Source of the DNA: Flammula alnicola
Taxonomy: Eukaryota > Basidiomycota > Agaricomycetes > Agaricales > Strophariaceae
NCBI GenBank assembly: GCA_015499995.1
Contig: JADNRV010000116.1
Coordinates: forward strand, 1-64,000
Direction of reading: 5' to 3'
Length of the DNA: 64,000 nt
Shown here: positions 1-11,753 of the stretch, one piece after another
Layout: every line of letters begins with the position of its first letter
How positions within the stretch are numbered: position 1 is the first letter of the stretch
Notes under the pieces: generated by a model
Databases searched by the model: none
Told to the model about the DNA's origin: nothing
The model's input: only the letters and a program-made list of their open reading frames with translations
Translations under genes and position numbers: made by a program

Positions 1-2497
1 CCAGCTTATGCGCTGTAAATAACACAATACGTTTGGTCCGAAGATCATACTATAGATTTGTACTTTTACCTCGTTCTATTAATGCATCGATGACGACATA
101 CTTACTGCTAGAGAAACCCCGTTGGGCACCTTCCACTGAACCATTGGGCTTCAAACTTTCTTTGGCACCTCAGGAATGACCTATCAAACGCCATGGATGT
201 GTTTTGTATGTTCTATCGTTCCTTTCCCCGGTCCCAATTCACGCAGCGTGATATCAAAGATGCAAACGAAGGCCCCGTTCGGAGGCTCTGCATGCTTGCT
301 CCTGTATTTTCCATGAGATCTAGTGTTCTACATGGCGATATACATACTTATCGACGTTCTTCTCAAGGCTTCCCAGGACGGTTGAACGTCTACGCACGGA
401 AGAGACAGCCCTCCGCGATTGAATGTCGGACTCCTCGTATCTTTCTCGCTGGCTTCTTATTTAAAGCTCCTGTGTCCAACCTGTCAAGCCGTCGGAAGAC
501 GAAGCTCTCAACCTGCTTGAGTATAGTCCATATGACCATATTTATTTTGCAGGATAGTGATAGCTATCACATGGCAGCGCGTACTTGTTTTCGAAGATGG
601 GAGCTGACGAGATCTATGCTTCTTCCTGTGTTATGAAAATTCGACTGATGTGTGAACCTCAACCTCAACAATAGGTCCGTATATACATTTGTATTTATTT
701 CCTGGGTTCACAATCTTATTTTAGATTTCTATGCAATCCCCTCGCCAAGAAGGAAACACCGCGCCTCCAACGTACTCGGAGTAACCCGCCAGTGTTTCGA
801 TCCCCTTCTGGTCATTTCACTGGTGCTTACCATCAGGCTTAATTCAGGAATCCGGAAAGTAAGTCTTTCATCTTGGTGACTGACTTATTGTAAATCTAGT
901 CGCCAGCAGTGCTCTCGGGAGCGCTATGCTTAATCCTACAGCATGGAATAGGGTTGCTACCGCTGTCGCACACTGAAGGATGAAGCTTGAAGCTTGAAGC
1001 AGTAAGTTCTTTCTCTTAGCATTCTGCGACGTCCCGGCCGCCTTTCTTATCTTTTTAATTTGCAGCTGCGAAAGCTTATGTGCACGGAGGCTGTATCACT
1101 ACCCTTGAGAATGCCAATATTAGCACAGGCGAAACATATCGAACTCTACAGAAACATACCACGTGCATTAATAGATGTTACTGGCTCGCAGCTTTTAAGT
1201 CATCTGCGGTCTCATGCTCTTGCTGCGCGAGAACCAATCGGACTGCTATATAGGCATCCTCGTTTCTGCAAGATCTCAATCTGTCGTCGATAGCATTAGA
1301 GTCGTCGGCTGTACCTTTATGACGTCGTCATTCACGAAGATCACCCAAATCGCCGACCTGCCCTCACACGCGCACGTTGAGATGTCTATTGCGACTTCAT
1401 ACCTATTCACACCCCTTCCAAACATGTCTATTTTCTCTGACACCTCACGTGGAAGGGCTTCCAATGTTTGGAGATTCTCTTTGGCAGATGCAAAAACAAC
1501 AAGGTTCTTTCTCATATAACCATAAATTGCTGTTTGTTCCCGTTAACATCGTTCTCGTAGATGCCTTCCCGGATGTATCATCCCGCCTTGATCTCCAAGC
1601 ATTCCACGCGTCCGAAATTCTGATCGAGCTCGTTGTCGGACCCAATAAGGTCTCTCTCGAGGTATGTCCCGAAGGCATGGGTATTATTCTCCGTAAAGTT
1701 CTTTGAAATTTTCATCAACCCGTGGCCAGCCAATGTGCAGCCCAAACACGAAGAGATTCTCGCAGCTAGGAAACTTTGTGAGGACGGTAGGTATCGCTTT
1801 CACAAAGGGAATAATTGCTGGTGCTCAATGCACGCTGGCGGAGAACCTAGTGGCTTTACACGGGTCGCTCGAGCTCGCACCAGGAAGTGTCAATCTGAGC
1901 ATCTGATAACGTATTTTGTTTGTGCGCTAATACAGGGCAGAATGAGTTTCTCCATGTTCGAAAATACCCACAGCTATCTATGTCTAACGAGACTGAGAGA
2001 CATGACATCTCGCGAATCCGGTTGGATGATGGATCATCCCTAAGGTCGAACTAAGGAGGTGCACTGTAAATGGGAAATGACCGGTAAGGTCCTTTCAATC
2101 ATTTGTTCTCGTCATGCTTCCGCGATGAAGTATAACCACGCGCACTGTGGGTTTGTGAATCCAGACAAATCAGTCAAAAAATTTCAGTCTGATCGGCGTC
2201 CATTCATCAGAAAATTCTTTGCTGCAGATATAAGCACCATTGTTTTCATACGCAGATGGGGATCCGGGTATACATCGTGTAGCTTACTGCTGGGAGGTTA
2301 TAACGGTCGCTGCCGGAGCCATTGCGCCAAAAATATCTTTGGGATTTCAGCCAATGTGCAAGGGTCAACTAACATTTTAAAAATCTACCCCTCAAGTTCT
2401 TCCATTGCATTATCGGACAGGGGGTGGGTGCAAACATGGAACGTGTCCTTCTAAGTATAATAATTTTTATGAAGGAACAAGGTCAGATGAGGACCCT
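1..2497. other. no recognisable gene
   Basis: Open frames on both strands are short, overlap each other and resemble no family I know. The longest are about 147 codons at 193-636 (+), 136 at 1633-2043 (+) and 131 at 2059-2454 (+). The stretch around 1276-1906 has frames on both strands that read slightly protein-like but are broken by stops, so a decayed gene is possible. No RNA gene was seen. Confidence 0.5.
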
Positions 2498-2503
2498 TAT
2501 AAA
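2498..2503 (+). promoter_or_regulatory. TATA box of the hydrophobin gene
   Basis: TATAAA lies 62 bp before the hydrophobin ATG at 2565, in the context CCCTTATAAAGG. This spacing fits a TATA-driven fungal promoter with a short leader, as is common for highly expressed hydrophobin genes. The assignment is inferred from position and sequence only. Confidence 0.55.
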
Positions 2504-2564
2504 GGCGCACTCAGAGGGCACAAACTTTAGTCGAACAATTACCCAGTTCAACTTGAATTTAAAC

Positions 2565-3347
2565 ATGCGTTCTTCAGTCCTCTTTGCTCTCACTCTCCCT
2601 ATCTCCATCCTTGCTGCTGTCACCCCGCTCGTCCCGCGTCAATTGGGCGGGTTGGGTGGGATACTCGGCGGATTGGGCGGGTTGGGCGGGTTGGGCGGGC
2701 TACTCGGCGGCGGGACCACCACAACTGACGCGCTGCCAACTGTGCTGCCAACCACAACCGACCCGGGGGACGGCGGAGTGCTGCCAACTGGCATACTGCC
2801 AACCGGCATACTGCCAACCAGCGTGTTGCCCACTGGCGTGCTGCCAACCAGCGTGGTGCCACCCCCTAGCGGTTCCTGTGATACTGGGTCCACCTTGTGC
2901 TGCACCTCTACCCAGACAGTGAGTCATCTGTATAACTGAAAGCCTTTCGTTAGCATTGATTATAATTTATCAGGCCGATACCACAACACTCGATGAGCTG
3001 TCGGGTCTTCTTGGAATCGCATTGCCTGACCTCTCTGGTCTCATCGGATGTATGTATCCTTAATTTAGATGATTCATAAAACCATAAAGCTTACTTTGGT
3101 GGTTCAGTATCTTGCAGTGGCCTCGACATCCTCGGTATTGGTGGTAACTCTTGGTAAATTCATTGGCCACCATAATATTGCAGTATCAACTAATGCCAAT
3201 TAACTCCCTCCAAGCTCTCAGCAACCCGTTTGCTGCTCGCAGAACCAATTCGTAAGTGATTTCTAAGCATATAAGAATATGGCTGATTCACCAGGTTAGA
3301 GCGGCCTTCTTGCCTTGGGCTGCAACCCGCTCAACCTCAACCTCTAA
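2565..3347 (+). CDS. class I hydrophobin with a Gly-Leu and LPT-repeat linker
   Basis: This is a secreted amphipathic protein that self-assembles at air-water or wall surfaces. Exons are 2565-2918, 2974-3049, 3108-3153, 3215-3251 and 3300-3347, giving 186 aa. The N-terminus is a clear signal peptide (MRSSVLFALTLPISILAA). All eight cysteines are present in hydrophobin order: C-X6-CC, X32, C-X12-C-X5-CC-X12-C, followed by seven residues. These spacings fit class I. Between the signal peptide and the first Cys is an unusual linker of about 85 residues, made of GGLGGLGG-type repeats and then five 15-nt units encoding LPT(G/S)(I/V). The ATG was chosen because the signal peptide begins there; an in-frame upstream Met lacks one and lies before the TATA box. 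Each splice site keeps the cysteine frame, and the fifth Cys codon is split by an intron. Family assignment is secure, while any role in a given tissue is unknown. Confidence 0.95.
2781..2855 (+). repeat. five 15-bp coding repeats in hydrophobin
   Basis: Five consecutive 15-nt units occupy this span and encode LPTGI, LPTGI, LPTSV, LPTGV and LPTSV. Units differ at one to four bases. They follow an earlier G-rich 9-nt repeat (TTGGGCGGG type, about 2642-2710). Both lie in exon 1 and keep the reading frame, so length changes would alter the linker without disrupting the cysteine core. Confidence 0.9.
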
Positions 3348-4147
3348 ATTGCTCTGGTCTGGGAACCTACTACTACTGGCGAAGCATAGATGCAGCGTGA
3401 CTTAACGAATATCAGGGCCAGTTAGTTTGAAGTTGACATAGTTACAATAAACAAGTCTGTTGATTGTTCAAAAACCATGCGTGAAACCCTAAGAATGTTA
3501 TAAGTTAATCTGTTTCTAGCAGCTGTCTCGGTATACGATATGTCTTCTCCACTGACTTATGAACCGGCTATAAATGGCAGGTCGACGGCAAGGGAAAATG
3601 TGGCGCATGAAAGGCCGGGCGTGCCGCGTGCCACGGCTTGCCGAGATTACGCCTTGTCTTTCTCTCAGACGTTCTCTTCCACAAATGGATGAACAGCTTG
3701 AATATCGATAGATAATTCCAATAATGATAATGGACTCGGACACTATGCTATAGAATGGGTATGGCAGGCCGTAAGCCGCATATCGCAGCACTACACTACT
3801 AACACGAAAGTGAAAGCGAAGTTTGTGAGGACAAAAAGGACATAATGAATGGGTGGGTGATATAAGATGGATGGAAGGCTGAATAGGATGTAAAGCGCGG
3901 GCGGAATTACTAAGCGCTCCCGCAAGAATACAGCGCGAGGAGCTCATCTAAGATCGAACATACACTGTAGTGACGTGCGAGATCGAATCCAAATATCTAT
4001 AGGCGAATTTAAATATATCATGTTGTAGGTCAACCCAGTGCAATGACGGAATGACTAGAGTCGAAATAAGTGTCAGTTTGGAAGGTACAGGAATTTTTCT
4101 CCCTCAGTCTCTCGCAGCATACTCCCGACCCTCGAGCGCTGTGTCTC
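3348..4147. other. intergenic, nothing recognised
   Basis: This lies between the hydrophobin stop and the 3' end of the convergent membrane-protein gene. A 143-codon minus-strand frame (3516-3947) has no recognisable domain and ordinary intergenic composition. No RNA gene or repeat was seen. Confidence 0.5.
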
Positions 4148-5917
4148 CTACCTCTTCCTAAACGAGTCCCAAATCCGTGAATGCCTAACCTGAGGAGCAT
4201 TCCCTTGTCTTATCGTCGAGCTTGCGTTCCCGGTCCGAAATATGGATCCTACTGGCACACCCGCACTCGCACGGCCATAAGCCACACTACCCCTCACATT
4301 GCCGGATAACTTTACATTTGCCGACTGCCGTAGTGTCGGTTTAGTACGAGGTATCTTGGTGTCCATGCTGGGAATACTGTCCGCCGTTTTCAAGTCAGAT
4401 TCGGAGTCGAGTCCCGAGATTGATTCTTCATCAGACAAATTGTCCCGGAACGCGGTTTTGAAGAAGTAATTCTGCAGGAAGGCAAATGCGGGCCTGATTC
4501 AAAAGAATGAATGAAATGAGTCGCGTTCAGGACGAAAGAAAAGTAAAGAAGCCTCACGTTGCAACCAATGATACCCCGATAAGGATTTGTACCACCACAA
4601 GCGGCGTGTAACCTCCTCCAACAATATCCTAGAGTGCATGAAACGGTATATGAGTATAGATTTCATCATTCTGAGAGCTAGACGTTGCAGCACTCCAGGA
4701 AAAAGAATGTACCAAGAAATGTGATGCGTTCCTGTCAAAGAGGAATCTGAGCCCGCGGCTCATGCCTGCTTGCTTGTGAATGATAAGGTCCACGCCGAGG
4801 ACAGCGAGAAACGATCCGGTCGAGGTGCATGCGAAGAGCTAAAGAGGAAAAATAGAGCCAAAGTCAGGACCGTAACAAATGAAAGGTCGAGAATAATATG
4901 CGAATGTAAATGACATACCAGACCCCATCTTTGCGACTTCCCCCAAACCATCGCCATCCCACCAGCAATGCCAGAGATGACTATCAGCACCCAATTTGTG
5001 ATATACCCGCCACTGCCAGGATCTAGTAATCCCGGACGCAATATCACTATCCGAATACCGAAAGCGAGGCCCCCAGTGAGGCCGAGGCATGCTATGCCTG
5101 CGAGGCGGCCATAGGGGCTGCAGCCGAAGATGAAGAGGAAGAAAAAGAAGCCAAGGACGATCAGTGTTAATATGAGGTCAGATATAGGAGATGGCGAGAT
5201 TGAGTTTATGAGGGCGGCCCATGCTAATGGGACGAGACGAACAGAGAAAGGTCAGTTATTCGAACAAAACTTGAACAGCATGATAGGCCAATCAAGAAAT
5301 AAAAACTTACTAGCAACAGCTCCAGCCAACCCCACACCGACGCCTGTCGTCAATCTCAATCTCACTTTCTCCGCACATCCCACATTCAAAGCCTTGAGAC
5401 CCCATACGCCCGCTACCAGCATCGGCACGCCAAAACCTAACGAGAACACAATCCAGACAAAGGCAGCGGCGTTGAAATCTTTCCCACCCGCGTCGGTGGC
5501 GGGGCCTTGAGGGACGAAGGACTGAGTGGCGGGGTCAATGACGGTGGGTGTTCCGGAAGAGTTAGATATCACAAAACGATCGCGGCGAACAGGTGACAAA
5601 ATTAGAGGGAGGGGTGAGGCCAGATATGGTAAGGTTGATATGGATGGGCTTGGGCTTTGCAGTTCGAGAGCAGGGAATGCAAGCGTTGGCGTCGGAGTAT
5701 ATGAGAGGAAGAACACGAGCAGAGTCGTCCATATCCATACATTCAAAGAGGGCGAAATATTATGAGCAAGGGAACGACGATGAAGCCGCGGATGAACGAA
5801 TTGTGATGATGATGGTGTTAGTGGGAGTGGTGATGATCTTGAGTGAGATGATAGTTTCGAAGGAGGTAAATGTGTCGAGGACGCCGTGGATGGCAGCGGA
5901 AATCTTGGTTGAGCCAT
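4148..5917 (-). CDS. multi-pass membrane protein, DUF4203 / TM7SF3-TMEM198-like
   Basis: Exons on the minus strand are 5917-5311, 5223-4919, 4838-4713, 4628-4558 and 4493-4148, giving 484 aa. The first ~80 residues are Ser/Pro-rich and end in a hydrophobic segment (about residues 60-80). A Thr/Pro-rich lumenal stretch follows. From about residue 160 there is a series of hydrophobic helices with many glycines (for example GVPMLVAGVWGLKALNVG, GRLAGIACLGLTGGLAFG, WVLIVISGIAGGMAMVWG, then VGGGYTPLVVVQILIG). This pattern resembles the DUF4203 (TM7SF3/TMEM198-like) family of Agaricomycetes. The C-terminal ~110 residues are hydrophilic and Ser-rich, probably a cytosolic tail. The ATG at 5917 is the first ATG of the open frame. 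Splice phases agree throughout. The biochemical function of the family is not established. The 3' end faces the hydrophobin gene. Confidence 0.75.
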
Positions 5918-8900
5918 GAAGATCGACACAGAAAGAAAGCGGTGGGCGTCTGCCCGAAAGGTATTCTGAGAACACTCTGGTTCGCGAGATAGACGCTAAC
6001 AACAAGGCCCCACGCACAGGCAACAATAGACAGGCAAGTCGGTCAGCCTCGCGACAACAATAGATCACGACTGGGCTGGCTTTTTCTTTTGGGCTGTCGT
6101 GGGCTAAGAGTGAACCCGAAGTGAACAATACCCGTACCAGGGGCTTGTGTAGATAGAATCCAAAGTGGAGCCGTGGAGCTTGGAAGATGTGGAGATTGTT
6201 GGAGGATGGGAATTCGAAGGAAGTGCAAATAATAGAGGGGTTTTGAAAGGCGTGGAGCGTAACCAGAAAAGAGCGTAGGGTTAAAGAGTGGAAGGAAGTG
6301 ATATCGATATCACACAAGTTGAAAACGTTGACTGAGAAGTCAAGCCAATGTCGAAAACTGGGTCGAACCCAAATGGTATTTGTCGAAACTGGCAGAAGGT
6401 TGAGAAATGAAAGGGTGAGAAACAGGAAGGAAAAGCGAATAAACTCTTGGACGAGTTACTGCCGGCAACATTCAACTAGGAACAAGGGGGTATCGATGAG
6501 GAATTTGCAACCGCACGGGTGGACCGCAGCGCTGGTGCTAGCTGGTGATGGTAGGGAATGGACTGGCGTTATTGAAGGACAACGCATGGGCCTGCTTTGG
6601 GCCTGCTTCTAATTGCAATATGTACATGTTGTTTACTCTCCCAAGGGCCCTGTTCGGGGGGTCTCAATTTTTTTAGTTGATCGCCACCCGTTCGTCGTCG
6701 CACTGTCGTCGCTCGTCGTCGCCGTAACAACAAAAAGTAAATCTGATTTAATTAAAATTAGGTTGATCATTCCCCGTTTAGGACACTGTCGGCGCTTACG
6801 TAATTCATCCAATGTCTTCACGTGATTGTGGGACTCGGCTTTACATCCCGTAATGTCCGTTTCACGAAGGCAGGTTTCAGCGCCACCAAATGCCTGAGCA
6901 GCAGCGATAAATGTCCGCGCTTCACGACGAGTTTCTTCGGGCATCGAAAATGAGGGGACTGAATGTAAGAGTGATTTTTAAGCGATTTTTCGATATTTTG
7001 AGGAGGCATTCGAGAGTGTTTAAACGACGTGTGTGAACCATTTCATTTTGGTGTTTCCACGAACTTCATAGATATGTATCTGGAAGCTGGGAAGATAATC
7101 ACGCATCAGAAATCCAGGAAGATCTGCGTCATTCTTTCGGGCTTGAACGACGGGGTAAACGGGTTTAAGCCTTTCTAGAATACGCACAGAACGATTAGAG
7201 AAATGATGTCTATATAAGTAAAATAAGGCCAGTGTACTTACTGCGCAGCGGCATAGCCACCGAAGGGTCTGTTAATTGCAGACTGGAAGAGCACTGGGGT
7301 GGAGTTTCGCAGCCAGAACCAAAAGCTTAAACGAGTCTTGCCGCCTTGAAGCGTTTGCGACATAGATGAACGAGTTCCATGTGTTGGAGTCGACCACCCG
7401 AGACGAGGTAGCGAGAGCAGTAAGGAAGGAGGGCCCTCGAACATTGTGATGGCCGAGTAACTATGCATCTTGGTCGGAGGTATGGACCGCGGTAGATATC
7501 AAGGTTTTCAGCCTTTCAGTCTGTCCTGAAGAGTTGGTGCAGTTGTGCTCCATCAGACCCCTTCCTGTACGGTATATCGCGTATATCGCTCATCAAGTAT
7601 ACTGCAATAAAGGCAAGGAAGAGGTAAGAATGTATCAAAGGTGAACGGTAACGAAAGACACCGACAAGCCTAACAGAGAAAAATTCTCCATTTTAGGCTC
7701 GACACCAATCAAAGCCAGAAACATTGGACGAGATGTACTTCCAGGCTGCTGCGGGCGCAGTTGTAACCAGGCCAGACATCGAATTGAAAGAGTATGCGTC
7801 TTTATCTAGTCTTAATAATGGTTAGCGGCCATCCAGCTTGTGGCCGGTATATGTATTATTGCATCAGATTGTCTGAAAGAGGAGTAAAGACCCTTCTAAT
7901 CTAAAAAAAGGAACATATACTCACGACAACCACCTTCATCGACCTATTTTCCCATCCTCTTCGGATCCGATGCATGCCTAAAACCGTAGCATAAGAAGCG
8001 TCAGCTCAACGTTCAACTTCAACCTAGCAGATGGAGAGAAGGAAGGAAGAAAAAGCTCAGTGCTCCAGGGTGTACACCCTGCAGACTTATGATTCGATCT
8101 CGTTTTCGACCTTCCTCGTGCCCTAAGCCACGACGCTTGCCTTGAGCCCACCTATACAAACCAAACCCGCCAAGCCCAACCCAATTATCCACACTCAACT
8201 TCAACCGGAACCCGATCTCGATCTCAGTTCCATCTTATCCCACCGGATCAAGAGACAGAAAACGAAGGCCCCACGACGCCCTCCAGTTCCAAGGGCCCCT
8301 CCCGGCCCCAAGACACAAACAGCACAACACGAAACACGAGCACGAGTGCGCAGCACCGAACCAGTCGTATATAAGCGCACCACCACACGCCTGAGCATTT
8401 CTCCTTAGCGCAGACGCTATTAGGTGCGCTGAGTCAGGGTTTATCGTTCAATTTGAAACAAGAAAACCACGTCTGGGACCACCCGCGCGGCGTGGGAGTA
8501 GGTCTAAAGACCGTGTCCTTGCGGGCTCAGCTTGGAACGACCTCTCGTCGACTCTTTCGAATCTTCAAGAGTTGCATGTGGGGACATAGATGAATCCACC
8601 ACACGATATCCGACCGTGCCTTTGCGGCGCCGTCTTTGAGCTATAGACAGCGCAGCCATGGGAGTAGGGTCGGTGTCTCTCGCCTGTCCCCTTCCTTGAG
8701 AGGAGGACAAGGATCGGAGATGGAAAGGATGTCGGTCCAGCCTTACGATGCGACACGCTGTGGGCTCGAGGCGCGGATCGGGGAATAGACACTTTGGGCG
8801 GCTCGGGATTGAACTGCGCTCCCATTCGGGTGATGGTGTGCCGGAGGTCGAAGGGTCGAAAGGTCCAGACGAACTGGAAGTGGGAAGAGGAGAGGAGGTT

Positions 8901-10022
8901 CCTGCGCGTCTGAATCCGGATCGGGGTCGCAATAACCACAGGGAAGGAAAAGAGATTTGAAAAGAGGAAGGGAGCAAGTAAAAAGGCAAAGCATGAAGAA
9001 GAAGGTATTAAAGAAAGGTAGGAAAGATAAGCATAGATGGAAGGCAAGCGTGCGGACAGGGCACAGTGCGAACACCAAATGAGGTGGTTGAATCGACCCT
9101 TTTACTAGGACATCCTCGCTTTTTCTTTGTTTTCGAAGCATGCAGAACCTGGAAACGAAAGATGGACTTGCCTGATGCCACTGTTCCACGTCATCCCTAT
9201 CTTTTTGAGAGAGAGAGAGCTGGTTTATCGATGTCCATGTTGTCCTGCATGTGTCGGTCATATGCGTCGTGAAGCTTAGCATGGTAATGCGCTGTGGCTC
9301 GAATGAGTGAACCATAGCGCACGGAATCCAGACATAAAGATGTAGAAGGCGGGTTTCCTTCAGAGCAGAATGGACAGTTGAGGAAGAATCCGAAGGTGCC
9401 TCTGGCAGAATTCATTGTCTGAAAAAAAAAAAAAACGGTCAACAACCATTCATGAGACAATAGTATTATCTAGAAGTCGCGCACATTTAGTATGGACAAT
9501 CAACGAGCATTGTTTGATAAATTCCAGTTTTCTGGAGGATATGACCCCGACTGAAGTTGAAGCTTTTCTGATCGCTGTTCAGGATATACTCGAGTATGGA
9601 TTCTGTCGGAGGTCGCGATTCAACTGTCCAGTTAAGCATTACATAATCAGGGGGTGGGAATAAACGTGTCTTCCTCCAGAATAGCACTTACCACTACCAC
9701 CGTGACGAAGTAGTCATCGTACTCACAATAGATATTGGAAACCTAGCAAGACATTAAACCACAAACGTGACGGACATACTGAAACAGACTGCCAGTGCCA
9801 GACTATTTTGCGCCGAGATAGAAGAGGTCTAATGGGTAAGTACGTTACACTGGCAATCATCGTTCAAATGATGTTCAAGTTGACTATTGGACACAAGGAA
9901 TAGCTAGTTGAAACTTGGCAAGAACATGGACAGATGCTACTCAAATTGCTAAATATGTGACTACTTTCTCTGGGAATTGAGTCACTGAGGGAATGAGGTC
10001 TGTCGTTTAACTGAGAAACACG
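5918..10022. other. 4.1 kb without a supported gene
   Basis: Several frames of 60-190 codons occur on both strands, mostly overlapping in 8.5-9.5 kb. None shows a domain, and those near 8.5-9.3 kb are Ser/Pro/Phe-rich. A TATATAAG sits at about 8369 with no convincing start after it. The one part that looks a little gene-like is described separately (9197-9687, minus). No tRNA or repeat was found. Confidence 0.4.
9197..9687 (-). CDS. doubtful small gene or gene remnant
   Basis: On the minus strand a 66-codon frame (9687-9487) is followed by a stretch with 14 T residues and a CAG. It then leads into a second frame starting MNSARGTFGFFLN (9417-9197) that ends in MDIDKPALSLSKR. The T-tract plus CAG looks like a splice acceptor, which is the main reason to mention it. 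I recognise no family and could not join the two frames with a convincing donor. It may be chance. Confidence 0.18.
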
Positions 10023-10997
10023 TTACTGACAACTCACCTCCATTCCTGTAAGCTCCGATGCGAATACTACAGTGATTTGCTCTCGGGCTTGCGCGTCGGT
10101 AATGTTCATGTAGCCGCCATTATTATAATTCCTACCGCAGCTGTAGCAATAGCTGCCGTTGTTTGAATATTGTCTTTGGATCTTCTCCCGGGTACAAAAT
10201 AGCCTTGCTATGGTGAGATCGTCGATCCCAGATGTGCGAAGTTGGTCGAGGTCGAGGGCTTCCGTTTGGATTATAATATTCGCATAACCGTCGTTCAGCC
10301 ACGTTTTCACGTTGTATTTTTTCGCAAGTAGAATTTTGTCGGTGGCTGTTTTGTCCTGAAGAAGGGTAGACAAGGCCTCGATGGATCGGCTTCGAAGCTG
10401 AAAAATCGTTCGTGAAAATCAGAACCATTATATAGGAGTTTTGAGGGTATAAGTACATCAGGGAAGTCCCACATGGTTGCAAGATGCAGTGCTCCAACCC
10501 ATTCGTCGTAGGTCAAAGCAGTCGCCTTGCTATTACAAAATAGTTTCAGTAATCGATCGATGAGGAATCGAGATAGGCTTAGCCAGAGGAGGGATACAAA
10601 CAAAGGATACATCGCTCGCAGAAAACCTCGAAAATGGGCTTTGGAGATTCCCTCGAGAGATATAGGGCACTTGTCGTCAGTTCCTTCGGTTTGGGCTCCA
10701 TCATCTTCAGATCCCGGCAGAGTAAACATGGTTTCAAAGAAGCTTCCTGGGACCTCGAAACCACTTTTGGGAACGCGAAAGAGCGTGTTTTCCACCTTTG
10801 TACATAGTTATTCGCGCATGTTAGCGCATGAAGTGAGTGCGGCGTCAGAGATGGATGACATTTACCTTGAAAACGATGATTTCAAAATAGTAGACATCAT
10901 CTCGCTCCGGTTCCGCTTCTACGTCCTCCTTGGCTGTATCTGGTTGGGATACAGGATTTCCGAACGCGTTGGTGTGCATATCAAAGCCGAGGTCCAT
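10023..10997 (-). CDS. BTB/POZ domain protein 1
   Basis: Exons on the minus strand are 10997-10866, 10795-10602, 10529-10457 and 10397-10023, giving 257 aa. A short acidic N-terminus leads into DDVYYFEIIVFK and, across an intron, VENTLFRVPKSGFEVPG. This is the hallmark start of the BTB (POZ) fold found in large Agaricomycete families. The LRAMYP segment and the Trp-containing DEWVGALHLATMWDF helix follow. BTB domains mediate dimerisation and often recruit Cullin-3 ligases, but the substrate here is unknown. Intron positions match those of the three other BTB genes in this window: one after IVFK/VVFQ and one inside the codon after ALYP. The last residues end at a TAA just after GMEVSCQ. A GTGAGT lies inside that end, so an extra 3' exon cannot be excluded. 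The gene is divergent from panB. Confidence 0.8.
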
Positions 10998-11753
10998 TAT
11001 ATTTAGTGGAAACGAGATTGTTGAGAATGTAGAAGAAGAGAAATGTATCTTGGGCGCCTATCGGGTGCCATCGATGGCACTCAGCCACGCCGACACCACG
11101 AGGAGAACAGCTTCGGAAAATGCCCTGAACAGTGGAAGTTTTCAGATAAAACATTCTTTGAGAAGTCGAGCAAGGTGAGTCAACGCATGAAGACGCCTTC
11201 AGCCTTTTTCAGGTCTTCAAGCTCAAGAGCTTAGGAGCTAAGGCCCGCTCACTGCGGGGCGACTTACTCACGTGCTCAGTTCGCGGCTAAGTCAGCTCCG
11301 GAACCGGGTTCATCAAAGCCGATGTTTGCCCGGTTGGAATCCCCAAAAAACTTTGAAGCTTGAATATCGTAGCATCCGACATGCATGGAGGGCAAAAAAT
11401 ACTTTACGGTTTCTCGCCTTACCCTGTCTAACCCTGAGCACAAACCCGGCTCCATGACAAAAACAGGGTTGAACCAATAGGGGCTCACAAATTTTGGACC
11501 CGTCGCGTGCGGTCTTTTCCGGGTTTGTGCAGCTGCACTATGTACCGGCCCAAATTTTTTTCGTGTCTCCTCCCATGGTGCTCGTGGTGAATTGTCATCG
11601 TACCATGCTGCATTTTCCGAGGCCTTACTTCCTCCCAAATGGTGCATATGACACTGTCGCAAAATATTGAGTCATAACATAAAACGACTGGGGACATAAA
11701 TCCACGCCGCCGCCGCTAAACTCTCTCCAAACCCACTAACGAAAGCCAGACAA
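10998..11753. other. shared upstream region of BTB1 and panB
   Basis: The two genes diverge across about 0.76 kb. Small frames on both strands (for example 11276-11662 minus) have no recognisable content. No obvious TATA box or repeat was identified. Confidence 0.5.

Noticed and set aside
2781..2855. Direct repeats considered as a CRISPR-like array
   Set aside because: The units are contiguous coding repeats without spacers in a eukaryotic gene.
2620..2927. Several minus-strand and alternate-frame ORFs over the hydrophobin exon 1 (80-112 codons)
   Set aside because: They are shadows of the repetitive Gly/LPT coding sequence; the sense frame has the signal peptide and all eight cysteines.
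8504..9315. Overlapping minus-strand ORFs of 160-190 codons
   Set aside because: Three frames are open over the same stretch with Ser/Pro/Phe-rich content and no motif, so chance is the simplest reading.
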